Below are positions 45,774-58,229 of a DNA stretch of 64,000 nt, one piece after another. A program made the position numbers and the translations under genes. The stretch is from Antedon mediterranea (taxonomy: Eukaryota > Echinodermata > Crinoidea > Comatulida > Antedonidae). Within the stretch, counting starts at the first letter, position 1. Each line of letters begins with the position of its first letter. Location: the NCBI RefSeq assembly GCF_964355755.1, contig NC_092678.1, positions 6,484,922 through 6,548,921 of the forward strand. The letters are read 5' to 3'. The notes beneath the pieces were generated by a model. It did not search any database. It was not told the origin of the DNA and worked only from the letters and a program-made list of their open reading frames with translations.

Positions 45774-46826
45774 AATGAGTTTATAAACATGTTACAGTTT
45801 CCCTTCTGTAATAGTTGAATGTGTTTTAGAAAGGTAAACTGCAATATTGACTATATTCAATAAAAAACATGTAAATATTACTTATAAAGAGATGTCCTCT
45901 TGGACAATTTCCTTATAAGTACGCACAAAATATTGCAAAAAGATATTAAAAGCGTCAGTATGTTTGTTTACCATTGTATGACAGTGATGTCTATACAATG
46001 ATAGTGATGATGCTTAGGTTGTACTGAGTCATTCAACTCTGATAAAAACTAAGCCTGCAGAACCGTAATCGCTCATGGATAAAGTTAGTTCATTAAAACG
46101 TGAAAGAAATAATTTAAAACAATGATAAATCAAATTATTATTATATAAAAGTAGTATGTAATTTCATCATTTATATTTTTTTTTCATGTGATCATCCAGG
46201 CTTCAAGTTTTTTTTCAAATTTAGGGGAACGCTATTGGACGCGGACTTGTATATGATATAAAATAAACACATTTTATTCATGGAGAAAACATTCAGATAA
46301 TAAAAACACATTTGATATTTTATGCACATACATTTGTTAAATGCCAAAAAAAAGGAAAAAATAAAAAAGAAAAATCAATTTACTGTAATGGAAAATGATG
46401 ACCAAATTTAGGAATACAAAAGAGAATTTCGATATTTATGAAAGTGATATTTATGAACTAAAAACACAACAAAAAACAATAACAATTTTGCTCATAAATC
46501 CACTGATACTGCATGCCAACTTAAGTAAGTCTGCCAAAGCCCTCTGGGACTAGTACTTAATGCTTAGCTTTTCGGAGCGCACATATCTATCTTATGTCAT
46601 GGCCTACATTTACATTAGAGTAACTGCCCATGGGCGGTATAAAGTCTCTTAAATGTTTAACAATCGAATGAATCTGTGTATCATCTACCCTAGAGGTAGA
46701 GATGCGTAGACATTTGGTCTTATAATTTGAAAAAAAAAAAACATATATCCCATCTTATTGAGATTTGTTTGTTTGCATTAATGTAAATATATCGGTTTAA
46801 AAAACAAATATTGGATCCCACTTTTT

Positions 46827-46852
46827 TTGGGGTGGGGGGGGGGGGGTGGATA
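46827..46852. repeat. Poly-G tract
   Basis: A T7 run is followed by GGGGTGG and a run of about 14 G, then TGGA. Such a tract may form a quadruplex and is prone to length errors in assembly. Confidence 0.9.
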
Positions 46853-47873
46853 ATACCATTTAAATTCTAGGGATGTTTAGATAATTTTATTTTCAGGATG
46901 AAATAGACATGTTGGTTTATCCAAGTAAGTGGTTGTCACATTTTGGTTTGTCTTTCTATGCTTTGCTGTACACAAATGGTGGATCTCCTAATTGATGTAT
47001 GGGTTGTGGATTGTACCATTTGAATAGAGGGATGTTCAATTAGATTAATTCTATAAAAGGGATAGGCATATGTTGGTTTATCCAAGTAAGTGGTTGTCAC
47101 ATTTTGGTTTGTCTTTCTATGCTTTGCTGTACACAAATGGTGGATCTCCTAATTGATGTATGGGTTGTGGATTGTACCATTTGAATAGAGGGATGTTCAA
47201 TTAGATTAATTCTATAAAAGGGATAGGCATATGTTGGTTTATCCAAGTAAGTGGTTGTCACATTTTGGTTTGTCTTTCTATGCTTTGCTGTACACAAATG
47301 GTGGATCTCCTAATTGATGTATGGGTTGTGGATTGTACCATTTGAATAGAGGGATGTTCAATTAGATTAATTCTATAAAAGGGATAGGCATATGTTGGTT
47401 TATCCAAGTAAGTGCCACCTTTTGGCTTGTGTATTACTTACTGTTGCACAAATGGTGATTGCTCCACTTCATGTATGTTTTGTGGTGTATACCATTTGAA
47501 TAAAGGGATGTTCAGTTAATGTAATTCTATAAAAGGAATAGGTATATGTTGGTTTATCCAAGTAAGTGCCACCTTTTGGTTTGTGTATTTACCTACTGTT
47601 GTACAAATAATGGTTGCTCCACTTCATGTATGTTTTGTGGTTTATACCATTTGAATAAAGGGATGTTCAGTTAATATAATTCTATAAAAGGAATAGGTAT
47701 ATGTTGGTTTATCCAAGTAAGTGCCACCTTTTGGTTTGTGTATTTACCTACTGTTGTACAAATAATGGTTGCTCCACTTCATGTATGTTTTGTGGTTTAT
47801 ACCATTTGAATAAAGGGATGTTCAGTTAATGTAATTCTATAAAAGGAATAGGTATTATGTTGGTTTATCCAAG
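46845..47873. repeat. Satellite-like array, 161-bp then 155-bp units
   Basis: GTTGGTTTATCCAAGTAAG marks unit starts at 46911, 47072, 47233, 47394, 47548, 47703 and 47859. The first three periods are exactly 161 bp and the units look identical. The next are 154-156 bp and differ together (AGTGCCACCTTTTGG, CACTTCATGTATGTTTTGTG). A degraded unit precedes (46845-46910). Two subfamilies side by side imply separate recent amplifications. Confidence 0.95.
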
Positions 47874-48390
47874 TTGGGGCTCTGAGTTCTCGTTTGCAAT
47901 AATTCAAAACATTATCCATAGCTATAAAACCATGATGATATCCTTAATGTTAAGAAGATAAGTTGTGAAATCAGAGATTGATTCAGATTTGTTTTTAATT
48001 TGCTTTCATTCGACAGAATAATGTGTTTTTGAAGTGTGAATTTCTGCTGAGCCATCTGTTGTTGAATGGCTATTGAGAATTATAGTGTTTAGCTAGTCAC
48101 ATGTAACATTCTTTGATAATAATAATGTGTCATATCTGCTTTTAATTTGAATTACATTTAATAATTGTCTTTGCATTATGGTTGATTTATAGTATATCAT
48201 TTTTGTGACAAAAAGTTGAAGTTCTAAATGCATTGTATTTGTATGAAATGTTTTTATTGGATGTAATTATATTAAATATAAATAATAAATTTTGAACCCA
48301 GTCTCTTAATTTTACACTGCCTATGTTTACACTCTCAGTAGTATGCAAACATATAGAATGTTTATATAATTCCAAAAGCTTCATAGGCAA

Positions 48391-48480
48391 ATATTTTAAC
48401 CTGCCCCAATAGAAATTTATTAAAACGACATGTTTCGGGCATTAGTCCATCTTCTGGTGATGAATACTGTAACAATTTAG
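48391..48480 (-). mobile_element. Possible retroelement tail (ACATGTCGTTTTAATAAA)
   Basis: The minus strand reads GAAGATGGACTAATGCCCGA, then AACATGTCGTTTTAATAAAT. Similar 'gatggactaa...cgaaac' phrases recur at the 3' ends of Penelope-like and other retroelements in many animals, from memory. Without a coding remnant this stays tentative. Confidence 0.3.
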
Positions 48481-48483
48481 TAT

Positions 48484-48710
48484 AGGCTGAAATTATATAG
48501 GATCAGTACATATCGTTTGACCAAATATGGGGTTGGTTGTTTCATAAATTGTTTTATCTCAATAAGTTATGCCAAGTAATCTAATTTACTATATGAAGTA
48601 ACAGAAACTTTATTTTTGAAAAGTTACACTTAGGCTGCAATTATATATCTGTATTATATTGCATCATATGACCATATATGGGGCTGCTTGTTCCTTTAAC
48701 TAAATACTTT
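48484..48710. repeat. Degenerate direct repeat, about 148 bp
   Basis: TAGGCTGAAATTATATAGGA with GACCAAATATGGGGTTGGTT at 48484 recurs at about 48632 as TAGGCTGCAATTATATATCT with GACCATATATGGGGCTGCTT. Confidence 0.6.
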
Positions 48711-48714
48711 AATT

Positions 48715-49385
48715 TGCTTCCATAAAATACTTGTTGGCATCCATTACAAAGTATTGCTGGGAAAATTGAACATTTCTTTTATGCACAGTTGGTCCGCACA
48801 TTTCCAAAAGATGCTAGTTTGGTCGTTTATCTCAGTTGGTGTTCTGTTTCACAATTCCAGATTGATAGATACTGTATTCCAAAATAGTAGTACTCTACTA
48901 AAATTCTTACAAATTAAAAAGAAGAGTTGAAATAACATTTAATTTAGTGTTTAGTGTGGTAAAGGGTTAAGGGTAATTCACCAATGGAAAGTAGTTAGTA
49001 ACAGTATGTGATACTTCAGCCCCTACTGTGTAAAAGTTATAAGACAAATTTGGACAAATTATTTCTGCAAGTGGTTGTACTTGTTGATCGGTTCGGAACT
49101 CTGTTTGCGACAGTTTGTTGTAATCGTTGCTGAAATATATGGACCAGTGATACAAATGAACGACTGTGGAGAAAAAAAGAGCATCCATCCGAGAAACAAT
49201 TACAAGATCTTCTTTCCCATCATCAATCTATCTTTCAAGTTACCGAAAAGATGCTGTTAATAAATATTTATAAGTTAGTGATTTCTAATCTTTATACGAT
49301 AAATTGCTATATAATTGTGTTTCAACTGAGAATGAATTAAAAGAAAGAAACTTAATCGCAATAAAATGAGATGGTTAATTTTCTT
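48715..49385. other. Anonymous DNA
   Basis: A 61-codon plus frame at 49075-49260 overlaps a 73-codon minus frame at 48967-49188; neither shows a recognised domain or splice context. No repeats are seen. Confidence 0.45.
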
Positions 49386-49391
49386 CAATTA

Positions 49392-50054
49392 CCGTACTGA
49401 CGCGGGTATAAGCCCATACTCGGGTATAAGCCCACCCCCAACTTTTGACTAATTTTCATGAAAAATGAGGCACTCGGGTATAAGCCCACCCATTAATTCG
49501 AAGATCTACAGTGTGTGTCGTAATACATTATTTTGCATTTGCCGACGTCCATACACCGAATATACCTACCTTTGATCATAACCAAGCTAGGCTAATATAC
49601 GCTAGGCCATATGAGGCCTAGCGGTCCTGTTTTGTTTACACTCCATTGCGGTCGAAGATCGCTTCACACACGACGCTACAAGTCGCCAAAACGGAAAACC
49701 ACTATTTGGTATCGGCTGCCATAAACAAGCTTATAAAATTTCTTTGGTACATTTCTATTTAACGAACATTGTATACTTGCTTTTCTGCTTGATAAAATTC
49801 TTGTTAAATTGATGTTTAAAATAAGATGTTCTACGATTTTAAATTACACGAACTAATTTTCCGACACTCTACACCTCGTGTATTTAGAGGCAACGTCGTA
49901 CACGTGAGGGCGCTCGCTCGCATGGTGGAATACACAGTGTACATGTGCTGTTTTTGACGATCTGCATTTTTGGATCCTCGGGTATAAGCCCACCCCCCAA
50001 ACTTGACGTGATTTGATGTTCGAGGGGGGTGGGCTTATACCCGCGTCAGTACGG
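49392..50054. mobile_element. TA-flanked DNA transposon, 663 bp (GGTATAAGCCC type)
   Basis: TA flanks both ends (49390-49391 and 50055-50056). Ends CCGTACTGACGCGGGTATAA and TTATACCCGCGTCAGTACGG are perfect inverted repeats that extend to GGGCTTATACC. CTCGGGTATAAGCCCAC recurs three times: twice near the left end and once near the right. An AGGCCTAG cluster is at 49588-49622. It belongs with 7951 and 40181 by end grammar. Confidence 0.88.
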
Positions 50055-50056
50055 TA

Positions 50057-51060
50057 CTAGATATTTAGTTGAATTCTTTGCTCAGTTCAGGTAAGACCAA
50101 TGCGGGTTGAACCTACTGTTAAAATTAGTTACATGATAAATTCTGTTTTACCTTTAGCGTATTAAATTTCTAATTTCAATTAAATAGGTTAAAATTATAG
50201 AGATTGGATTTATAAATAAATTTCTTGCCGATTATAAAATAATACAGTAGTAATATTTTTGTTAAAACAAATTTTAATAGTCCTTTTAATGTTACTATTA
50301 CAATTTTTTGTCGATACTTGTAGTTGATCATCTTCCACATACTATGCATTGGAGAAAGATCAATTTAGGCCTATGCCTATTGCTTGTTTCTAGCAAGATT
50401 TTTCTTAATGCCGAATAAATATTATCTCTTTTAAATTAAAAATTGTGTACATTCCAAATTTCTTTACTGTATACTTTCATGAAGGTGAATAAAATTTCTT
50501 GTAAATTTAAGATCTTCAGAGGCAAATTTAAATCCGATTTTAAAATTTAAAAACAAATTTGTTAACATTAAAATTGAGGTTGAATTGACGGTTAATGTAT
50601 TGCCTGTGTAACATTTGTGTACATTAATAATTAAAGTATCATATTTAGTTGTCGCAATCTGTTATTTTTGACATTTGTACATCATTTGTGTGTTTGATAA
50701 TCCAGTTTACACATACAAGTTGCCTCCGGACATTCATGTTCTAGTTAACTACTCAAATAGTCGCAAAATAATATTGAACATTATGTCACAATTGAAGAAT
50801 CGTAAAGTCACTTTCTCAAAATCAATACTGTGAGTTTGAGACGACGCCAACAAATGATGCTGTATATAGTACAGATGATATCTGGCATAGCTTCCTGACC
50901 AACTTTTCATGGTGTCCTAATTTTAAGAACACTGTAAATTATTCACCATATAATTTTTTTTGTCATATCTCAAGTGATTTATATAGCTGTATACCTATAA
51001 GCAGCTATACCAAAGCTAAAGAATCACGTACAAGAGAGAGAGGGGTAGGGCTTTTTAATG
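50057..51060. other. Anonymous AT-rich DNA
   Basis: No gene or paired repeat was recognised. Confidence 0.5.
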
Positions 51061-51064
51061 ATAT

Positions 51065-51205
51065 GAGTGGAACCCTATTCAAGGGGACACTTCCTTGAAG
51101 GAAATGGGGGAAATTGTAACACTACGACAAACCCCTATTCAGGGGACATTTCTGTTAAGTGATGTCGTTGTGTTCCAAAGGTGTCCCCTTAATAGGGGTT
51201 TACTG
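51065..51205. mobile_element. pogo-like MITE with internal duplication
   Basis: 'ggaaccctattcaaggggac' at the left and 'gtgtccccttaataggggtt' plus TACTG at the right are inverted. A second 'aacccctattcaggggacat' lies mid-element at about 51130, a two-copy stage of the unit that is amplified at 59286. Confidence 0.65.
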
Positions 51206-51321
51206 TTTTTTTTATAAAAGAAAAAGTGAGATTGAATGAACAGCAGATACAGTGAATATCCTGATTTTATGAAGGTGTGTCTATAGCTAGTATCCCCCGC
51301 CCATATTCTTTATTCTTCTAA

Positions 51322-51451
51322 AGCTTTATATGACAAAAAAATGTGATGTGGACATGATGATGTTATATTACTATCATATTTAGGAATATCACTACCATAT
51401 TTGGGCACATAACACTTTTTTGTCAATCTAGTTTGATAGTGTAGACAGAGC
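51322..51451. mobile_element. GCTCTGTCTACAC family MITE, copy 2
   Basis: The right end TTTGATAGTGTAGACAGAGC is intact and followed by TTA. The left end is shortened to AAGCTTTATATGACA. The interior ATGTGATGTGGACATGATGA and ACCATATTTGGGCACATAAC corresponds to the family, partly in reverse order. Confidence 0.6.
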
Positions 51452-51459
51452 TTAAAGAT

Positions 51460-53820
51460 GGGTTGAGAATGTTAGAACTGGTCACAATTGGATGACAATC
51501 TAAATACTGGCAGTTTGCTGGCCAGGTTGCAGCGTGATCAAGAAGTCTTTTAATTAGCATACATTGTAGACAAAGTAGTATCTAGTAGAAGTATTAATTA
51601 ATAGTTATTAATATTTTAGCAGTGTTTACAAAACACAGCTGAGACAAATATCAACCTCATTTCCATAGTCAAAGTCAATCAAATTGATTTGATACGGTAT
51701 TGCTTTCAGCTCTGATGTACCATCGCATCGATTATTGCTGTCTGGTTAAGCAGTCTGGATTCTTTCAGATTATTTGATTTTATCTTCTGTTCCAATATCT
51801 TGATGTTGACAATGATTCAATCATAATTACAGCTCGATTTACCGCTAGCCCAACATACAGTCTGTAAAGATCGCTAAATGTTGTATTTGTTCGGTCTTTT
51901 CACTTTCTAATAATAGCAACTGAAATACAGTAGTAAGTTGTGGCTGTCTATATATTGCGCATATATGCTGTGACTAATGTACGATCACTAAAAACCATGT
52001 CAAAATTGTTCTACTGCAGTTGCTGCAGTAACTAAATTTTGTTTATATTCTTTATCCTGTTTGTGTAATTATATACCAAACTTTTTTTGATATACAGTAC
52101 ATACTGAACATTGACTGCCTTCTACAAATAAACTAAGAACATGTTGCAGAAAATATAGGTTGGTACTGCAGTAACTGCAGTAGGTTAATTTTAACATAAT
52201 ACATTAGACCTCCTGTTCTACATATTCTGAAGAACGGGAAGCACATCATAATGTAAAAGTGACTTTGTTGTGTTACTTGTAGCTTTATATTAGAAATTTA
52301 AATATTATATCTGTGTATGCATCCACTGGCATAAATAGTTAGAAATCCTTTGCGTGCGGCTGTCATTCTAGGCCGGCAACTTTAACCAACAGAGGTCTTT
52401 GATGTTCAGACTAGGTAGCCTGAATCAACAGATCACACGTGCACAGAAGCTAGGCTTGTCAGCTTTTAAAGTTTGCCTAGCATTACAGCATTGGGTCTAG
52501 CCAGCGCTGTATTGGAATATTGTTTATACTGTGCAGTACTTGATATGGTTATGGCCCTTGGTTGTTCATTTAGGTCTTCTTCCTTTGATGTGTATGTTGA
52601 TTATCTCCAGGCTATATCCTTTGTAATCATAATTAAATATTATTAAAAGCAATGCATTGCACCTACACTTTTAATCCTCATACTAAGTCTAAGGATCAAT
52701 TCTTTCGGTATTACTGAAGTTGTGAGTGTTTGATTAAATATGTTCACACTGGAAGAATTGTTACCATAGCTATAATAATATAATTCTGTCGCATAGGGCA
52801 AAGTCAACATAAATTTGTTGCTTTGCTGCTAAAGGAACATCCACAAATTTGTTAGGTAAATTTGGCCATCTATTGGCGACTACTATTTATTGTGGGCTAA
52901 AACCATAACATGTATCAATATAAAAGCCCAATAATTCGTTAATTTACATACATGTGCAATAAAAATGTAAACCATATTTTTATTGTCTTCATAATGATCT
53001 TTTTCTGGTATTTTTAATTTGAATACCAAGTTTATATATTCGTGGGAATTGTTTCTGGGTACTGATTAGTTTGCGCATTTTTGTATGCGTCACGAAAAGT
53101 AAACGCATTAGCTTTCAATTTACCACGGAAAACTAGATTATAGAGAAAGTTGTAAAAAGTTTTATACCACTAATGTTGATAAACTTGTGTACTTCAATCC
53201 TATTCAGGGTATCATATAATATCCTTAGGCTGGTAAATAAAAACCTAGTTATTTTACACCAACTTAGGGAGTTGTACACCTGTTTTATGATTGTTTACAT
53301 TGAAGTTTTAAAGTTGATTAAAACTGCATATTCTAATAGTATCATCACTTTGTTGCAACATATTAATAAATCAAGACAAAGTGTGAGTCTAAGTGTGTTA
53401 TTAGGTTTTGTTATTTTGACAAATTCTACAAATTTTATAAATACATAATGGTCAAATGTCAAAGTCTTAAAAAAACTTTGCTTGAACTTAATAATTAAAC
53501 TTAAGCTCTACACGCGAGATAATTCAGCTGTATAAATGAATGCGATATGATTATTGGTCAGCTGTTTGTAGTCGTGTGCGGTGGATATTTTGTGAAGATC
53601 TCATCTTTATCGAACTTATTGCCATACTCATTCTTCTCAAAGTTATTTTTAGCTCAATATCTAAACAAATATTTTAAGATGTATCGCCCATCTCTACATA
53701 CCACCAATACGAAGTTTAACATCTACATTTTGGAGACGTATTATTTTTAAAAATTAGATCTCACATTGACTTATTCGTTGAGGGCGTTAAATTGTCGCTA
53801 TGCAATCAAATTTGAATCAT
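51460..53820. other. Anonymous DNA, no gene seen
   Basis: Mostly AT-rich. The 91-codon frame at 53173-53448 and the 67-codon frame at 53547-53750 have no recognised domain. A less AT-rich patch at 52360-52520 has no repeat or exon signal. Confidence 0.45.
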
Positions 53821-53828
53821 ACTATGAA

Positions 53829-53900
53829 AGCCCCAGTCTAATGGTAGGATGTCTACATATCAAGCAGAAGGTCCTTGTTCGAATCTCGGTTTGAGCAGCT
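53829..53900 (+). mobile_element. tRNA-derived SINE head
   Basis: TCTAATGGTAGGATGTCTAC holds box A (53838-53849) and TTGTTCGAATCTC box B (53875-53887). It shares ACATATCAAGCAGAAGGT with the head at 42574. Confidence 0.6.
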
Positions 53901-53984
53901 TTTCTTCCTTATGTATCACTGAGTTTCTCTGTCTGTAAATGTATGTATTAATTTCACTAGTCTGTTTAGAGTTTGCTATAATTA

Positions 53985-54145
53985 GCTATGTCTACACTAT
54001 CAAACTAGTTTGACCAAAAAGTATGATGTGCCCAAAAATGTAGTGATATGCTAAAATTTGGTAGTGATAGCACATCATCATTTCCATATATGGGCACAAT
54101 CATCACATTTTTTTGTCACATAAAGATTGATAGTGTAAACAGAGC
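53985..54145. mobile_element. GCTCTGTCTACAC family MITE, copy 3 (best)
   Basis: TTA flanks both ends (53982-53984 and 54146-54148). Ends GCTATGTCTACACTATCAAA and TTGATAGTGTAAACAGAGC are inverted. The interior carries GATGTGCCC and its inverse GGGCAC and two TAGTGATA words. The 3-bp TTA target suggests PIF/Harbinger affinity. Confidence 0.8.
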
Positions 54146-54593
54146 TTAAAACTACACAAGGCTTTGATTGCATGATACCCAATATACACCCTAGATAAGT
54201 ATTTAACCTGGGAATAGGCTCAAGTGTTTTTATATTGCTGCTAACAAAAACCTCACAACCTGTTTTTGGGCTCTTCAAAGTGTTAAGTGGTTTATAAAAT
54301 TTGTCAAGCACTCTGAAATCCCATTGTCCAAGTTGATGTCCAAAGAATTGGTGTTATTCTTTCGGGAAACTAAACAAATTATCGGAAGTACCAAATCAGA
54401 ATTTTAGGCTGCTGATGTACTTGTTCTTAAGTGCCATTGGTGTTGGAATGGGTGTACTCACAAGTCAAAATCAATACAAGAATTGTTATGTATATTATAT
54501 CCTTGAAATAGAAATAAAATCCTCATATACAGTATATTTTGCCTAAATATTCAATAGCTATTCCTGTATTCTCCATTTTATTTCTAAGTATTA

Positions 54594-55843
54594 GGCCAAA
54601 TAAAAAAATATACTTGTTAAGCGTCACACCCTCATAAATTTTCAGGGGCGGGGGGACGGTTTTTTTTTTTTTTTTTTACTTTTTATAGAGGTATATTTTT
54701 GCGCGGTGGACGTTTTGCCCACTTTTTTTAGGACGAAACTTCAAACTTTTAAAATGCGAAACAGAACAAAATTGACTATGTATGAAATATTATTGCTTAT
54801 GACAAAATTGAGTTTTGTATTGTTTATATCCAGACGTAATTAAAACATTAAATTTAATTGCCACCAAGCGAAATTGTAGGCCCTAGGCTAACTAATCCGT
54901 CCAAGCTGCTACCCCCACCTCACTCATCGGCCATCCGCCGTCTTTCGCTCGACTAATCTATCCAGGAAATTCCCTATCACGAGAAGCATGATTTGGTCTC
55001 AATAATACTAAATAGTGGGCTGATTTATAGTTTGAAAACAGCTTACGGCATTTCTTAAGAATTTTTATTCAACGTATTCATTCTTCTTTGATGAATCCTT
55101 TGCCAATTGCTGTGTAAATCAGTATTTAAAGTTGCGATGCAAAAAGTGTATGTAATTATTCAACAGGTAAACCAGGCATGAAACCCATCGCCCAACAGAG
55201 AACCTTGTGGTGTGCCGATCTCGAGCGTGAGATCATCGTAAACAAAATTGGTAGAGTTCATTATGTATGGGGTGTTTCCTATTTACGAACCTATAAAAAA
55301 ACGCGCTTCGACCACTGTGTAGGCAAAATATTTATTTCGTTAAATCCCTAAATTGATAATCGCGTATTCTGTAATCACGTGACTGATGATGTTATCCTCA
55401 GCGACGTACTAAATGCACATGATTTAATGTGTTGGGGAAAAAGCTTGCTGTTTACCACATTACATGATTCACGGTGCTATTCGCGTTTCCTTGACGTAAA
55501 TCGGCGGCGTGTAAATGAAACAATTGTTTTCACCAAATTGCCGTTGTCGACATAGAGCGATCGACGGCTAGCGTTGTCTAAGCTAAAAAGTACGTATTTT
55601 TCAAAAATTACACTAGCCTAACAAACATTTGCTAGTTTTGAAATTTTCAAATAGCAATTATGAAGAATCTACTAGCAAAATGCTAGTTTGCTAGCGTGAA
55701 GTTCGAGCCCTACTCTGGAGCTGGGCAGGGCCGCTGAACTTTCCGTTGTATATCGGTAAAAAAAAAAAATAAATAAAAAGAGAGGCGGCTGGATAATCAG
55801 GAGCGGGCGGTGACGCTTAACAAGTATGTTTTTTTATTTGGCC
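54594..55843. mobile_element. PIF/Harbinger-type non-autonomous transposon, 1250 bp
   Basis: TTA flanks both ends (54591-54593 and 55844-55846). Long inverted ends begin GGCCAAATAAAAAAATATAC and continue TTGTTAAGCGTCAC. No transposase is evident. Near 55600-55700 a run of CTAGCAAA, GCTAGTTTG and TTGCTAGTTTT words forms short inverted pairs. A long T run (about 54660-54679) is near the left end. Confidence 0.85.
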
Positions 55844-55849
55844 TTATTA

Positions 55850-57600
55850 GGGGGAGCTTTTATCAGTACACTACACTATTATCCCTGGGGAACTTTTTTG
55901 GGTCCCAAAATAGTACTAATAGAGGTACTAATATACAACTAGAATAACATATCAAAAATAGAAAAACAAGTTTTACATACTGTATATTTTTTCCAGATAT
56001 TCTCTAGCTATGAAATTCTTGTACTGATCTTAACCATTCTTTATTTTATCTAGCTATTTTTTTTTTCTTTCAAAAAGTTTCTTAAAATAGTTTTATTTCA
56101 CTATAATCATTAAAATAAAATATGATTTTTTACAACCATCCTCAGGTTCTTACAACTTTATGTGTAAAGATTCTCATCAATCTTTTTCTTAATCTCATGT
56201 TGATAGGAAAATGATTGCACAAAGGAGTTTAGTTGAGGAGATTATAAAAACAATAATATTTTTAGATTGATTTTCATGACGCTAATCAAACATTTTTTCT
56301 TCTTTTTTTACATGTCATTGCTTTGTCTTGTTGGCTGATTACCCACCATGCTTCATCCTGATCACTGTTGCAATACACGCGTCTGTCGATATTGCTTAAT
56401 TACCTCACGGCAGGTAAGTAACGAAACACTGAATTATCCGACCGTTATCTATTTGTTCAGGCTACTGGTACATCAACAGGCCTAGGCTGTCCAGCCGTGA
56501 TTCGCAACAGTTCCAGCTTGAGCTGGAAACATTCGTGCCGAGCTGTTGCGGGTTGTTGTGGAGCATGAACCCGGCGGCCACATGGGGCTTACATAATTGT
56601 ATACATTCCAAACAGTCAAATTCAGATTTGTCCTGTGTTTAGTTGCATTGATTTATGCTATATGTGGATGTTGGTATGCTTACAAGTTTAAATTTATACC
56701 GAGTTAGGTTATCTTACCTCTATACCTTGATTCAAGATTATAACAGGGGTTACGATCATTCTACTTCCGAATTTGAAACCCTTATACATGCTTATTCGTG
56801 TATCTTAAATCATTTTATACATACGCAATCACGGTAGATGAAAATGCATGATCTAATCCTCATTCATGTACGTCTCCAGCTGAAACTCTCTACTAATCTT
56901 CTCAAACAATTGCCTTTACCCACATAATGTTGCTACAGTAGTAGTGTCCACTTAATAGAGGTGTCCCATGAATAGAAATTACCTGTAGCCTTAAATCATA
57001 TTGCCCTTTGTTCATTTCATGGGAAAGTGAGACCTGAAAACCTCGCATATTGTTTTTAAATAGTAAGTAAAAGGTCTAAAATAAAAGACTACATTTAGAT
57101 AACAAAAAAATCTTAAAAGAATTGTATGTATTATAGGTTTTTGTAAATGTTATTTATTTCAAAAAATTAGATGAAGTTGTTGAATATTTAATATATAATT
57201 TTAGAAAATAGTTTATTAGATTACTATTTCTTCTATAATTCAGTGTTAAAGAATATAGACAGCACCCTCTACAATGCTTAGCAATGACAGCTGTCAGACC
57301 GCTATCAATGTGATCTTATTTTAAGTAGAAATTAGTATATTCCTCTAGCTTGTTGTTACCTCTATTGTTTAAACATTCCCTACCATTATTTCCAGATTCA
57401 ATACAGCACATGAATTTTGTTTAGTTGGAGAAATAAAAATAACATGCCAATCAATGATATAATAATTTCATCATTTTTTTTAGTAGAATTTTATATTATA
57501 ATAATTTCAACAATCCAATCCGATTTAGACAGCTTTTTGGGCCCAACGTTTTTATGGACAAGGGTAGAGTAAGAATAAATATTTCTATAGGATGTGCTTA
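55850..57600. other. Anonymous DNA; one G+C-richer patch
   Basis: At 56390-56590 composition rises. TCACGGCAGGTAAGTAA (56405-56421) is an excellent splice-donor match, but no open frame with a matching acceptor was established. A hairpin TTCCAGCTTGAGCTGGAA lies at 56512-56529. A pogo-like fragment ('gtgtccacttaatagaggtg') is at 56945-56990. Confidence 0.4.
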
Positions 57601-57603
57601 TCC

Positions 57604-57726
57604 ATGATCGGTATAATAATTCTTAAGTTTTTAATAAAAGTTTTTGATGGCGGTCCGTTTGGATTCAGCTGGGCTTTTGGGGCTGAATTTTACCTGGCAA
57701 ATTTGCAGGTCCCTTGTTTCAGATAA
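57604..57726 (+). CDS. Short frame with PDZ-like GLGF loop, doubtful exon
   Basis: The frame reads KVFDGGPFGFSWAFGAEFYL followed by ANLQV. The pattern GGPxGFxxxxGxEF resembles the start of PDZ domains of the PDZ-LIM/synaptopodin-2 kind (GPWGFRLxGGxxF). A GT at 57709 after CAG could be a donor. The upstream acceptor is weak. It cannot complete the PDZ exon at 9113, because that exon lies upstream, but it could begin another PDZ domain of the same protein. The match is short and may be chance. Confidence 0.18.
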   Translation: MIGIIILKFLIKVFDGGPFGFSWAFGAEFYLANLQVPCFR

Positions 57727-58229
57727 AGACAAAAGATTTTAGGAGAAATCTATGAAAATCATACTACTTTCGTGCACAAATTTAAGTTGTTATCTGGTGC
57801 CATTCTTTTTTCGTGAATGATTCAAGGAAGGATGTTTTCAGTTTTTTGCAAATAACAATTTTGTAAACACAGTCTGACAAACACTATAATTTACTTTCTA
57901 TATAGTGAATTTGTTATTGTAGTTTAAATCCCACATTCTATTATTATCACCTGAAAAATATATTATTTTGCTGTCATTCTGAGATATCTAAAGCCTAGAG
58001 GAATGAAAATGTTATTTAAATCCTCAATATTTCATTTTGCTTTTTTCTAAAATTTAAAATTATATCTTGTTTACTCCGAGAACATATGAATTATTATTAG
58101 AAAGTTTAATGGTTTTCCTGTGTTTTGACATAAAATTAATCACGAACTGGAAATATCAAGGTCGATTTAATATGATCATTTATCTTACATTTCTTGTAAT
58201 TTCTGTATCTTGTTAAAATGAAAACACTG

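Noticed and set aside
45339-45778. 138- and 142-codon frames with an 11-residue repeat on opposite strands
   Set aside because: By-product of a 33-bp stop-free repeat; both strands being equally open argues against coding.
46936-47297. Two identical 66-codon minus frames
   Set aside because: Same frame in adjacent copies of the 161-bp repeat, with no coding signature.
55150-55260. Possible exon after CAACAG at about 55166
   Set aside because: It lies within the 1250-bp Harbinger-type element and has no family match; treated as transposon interior.
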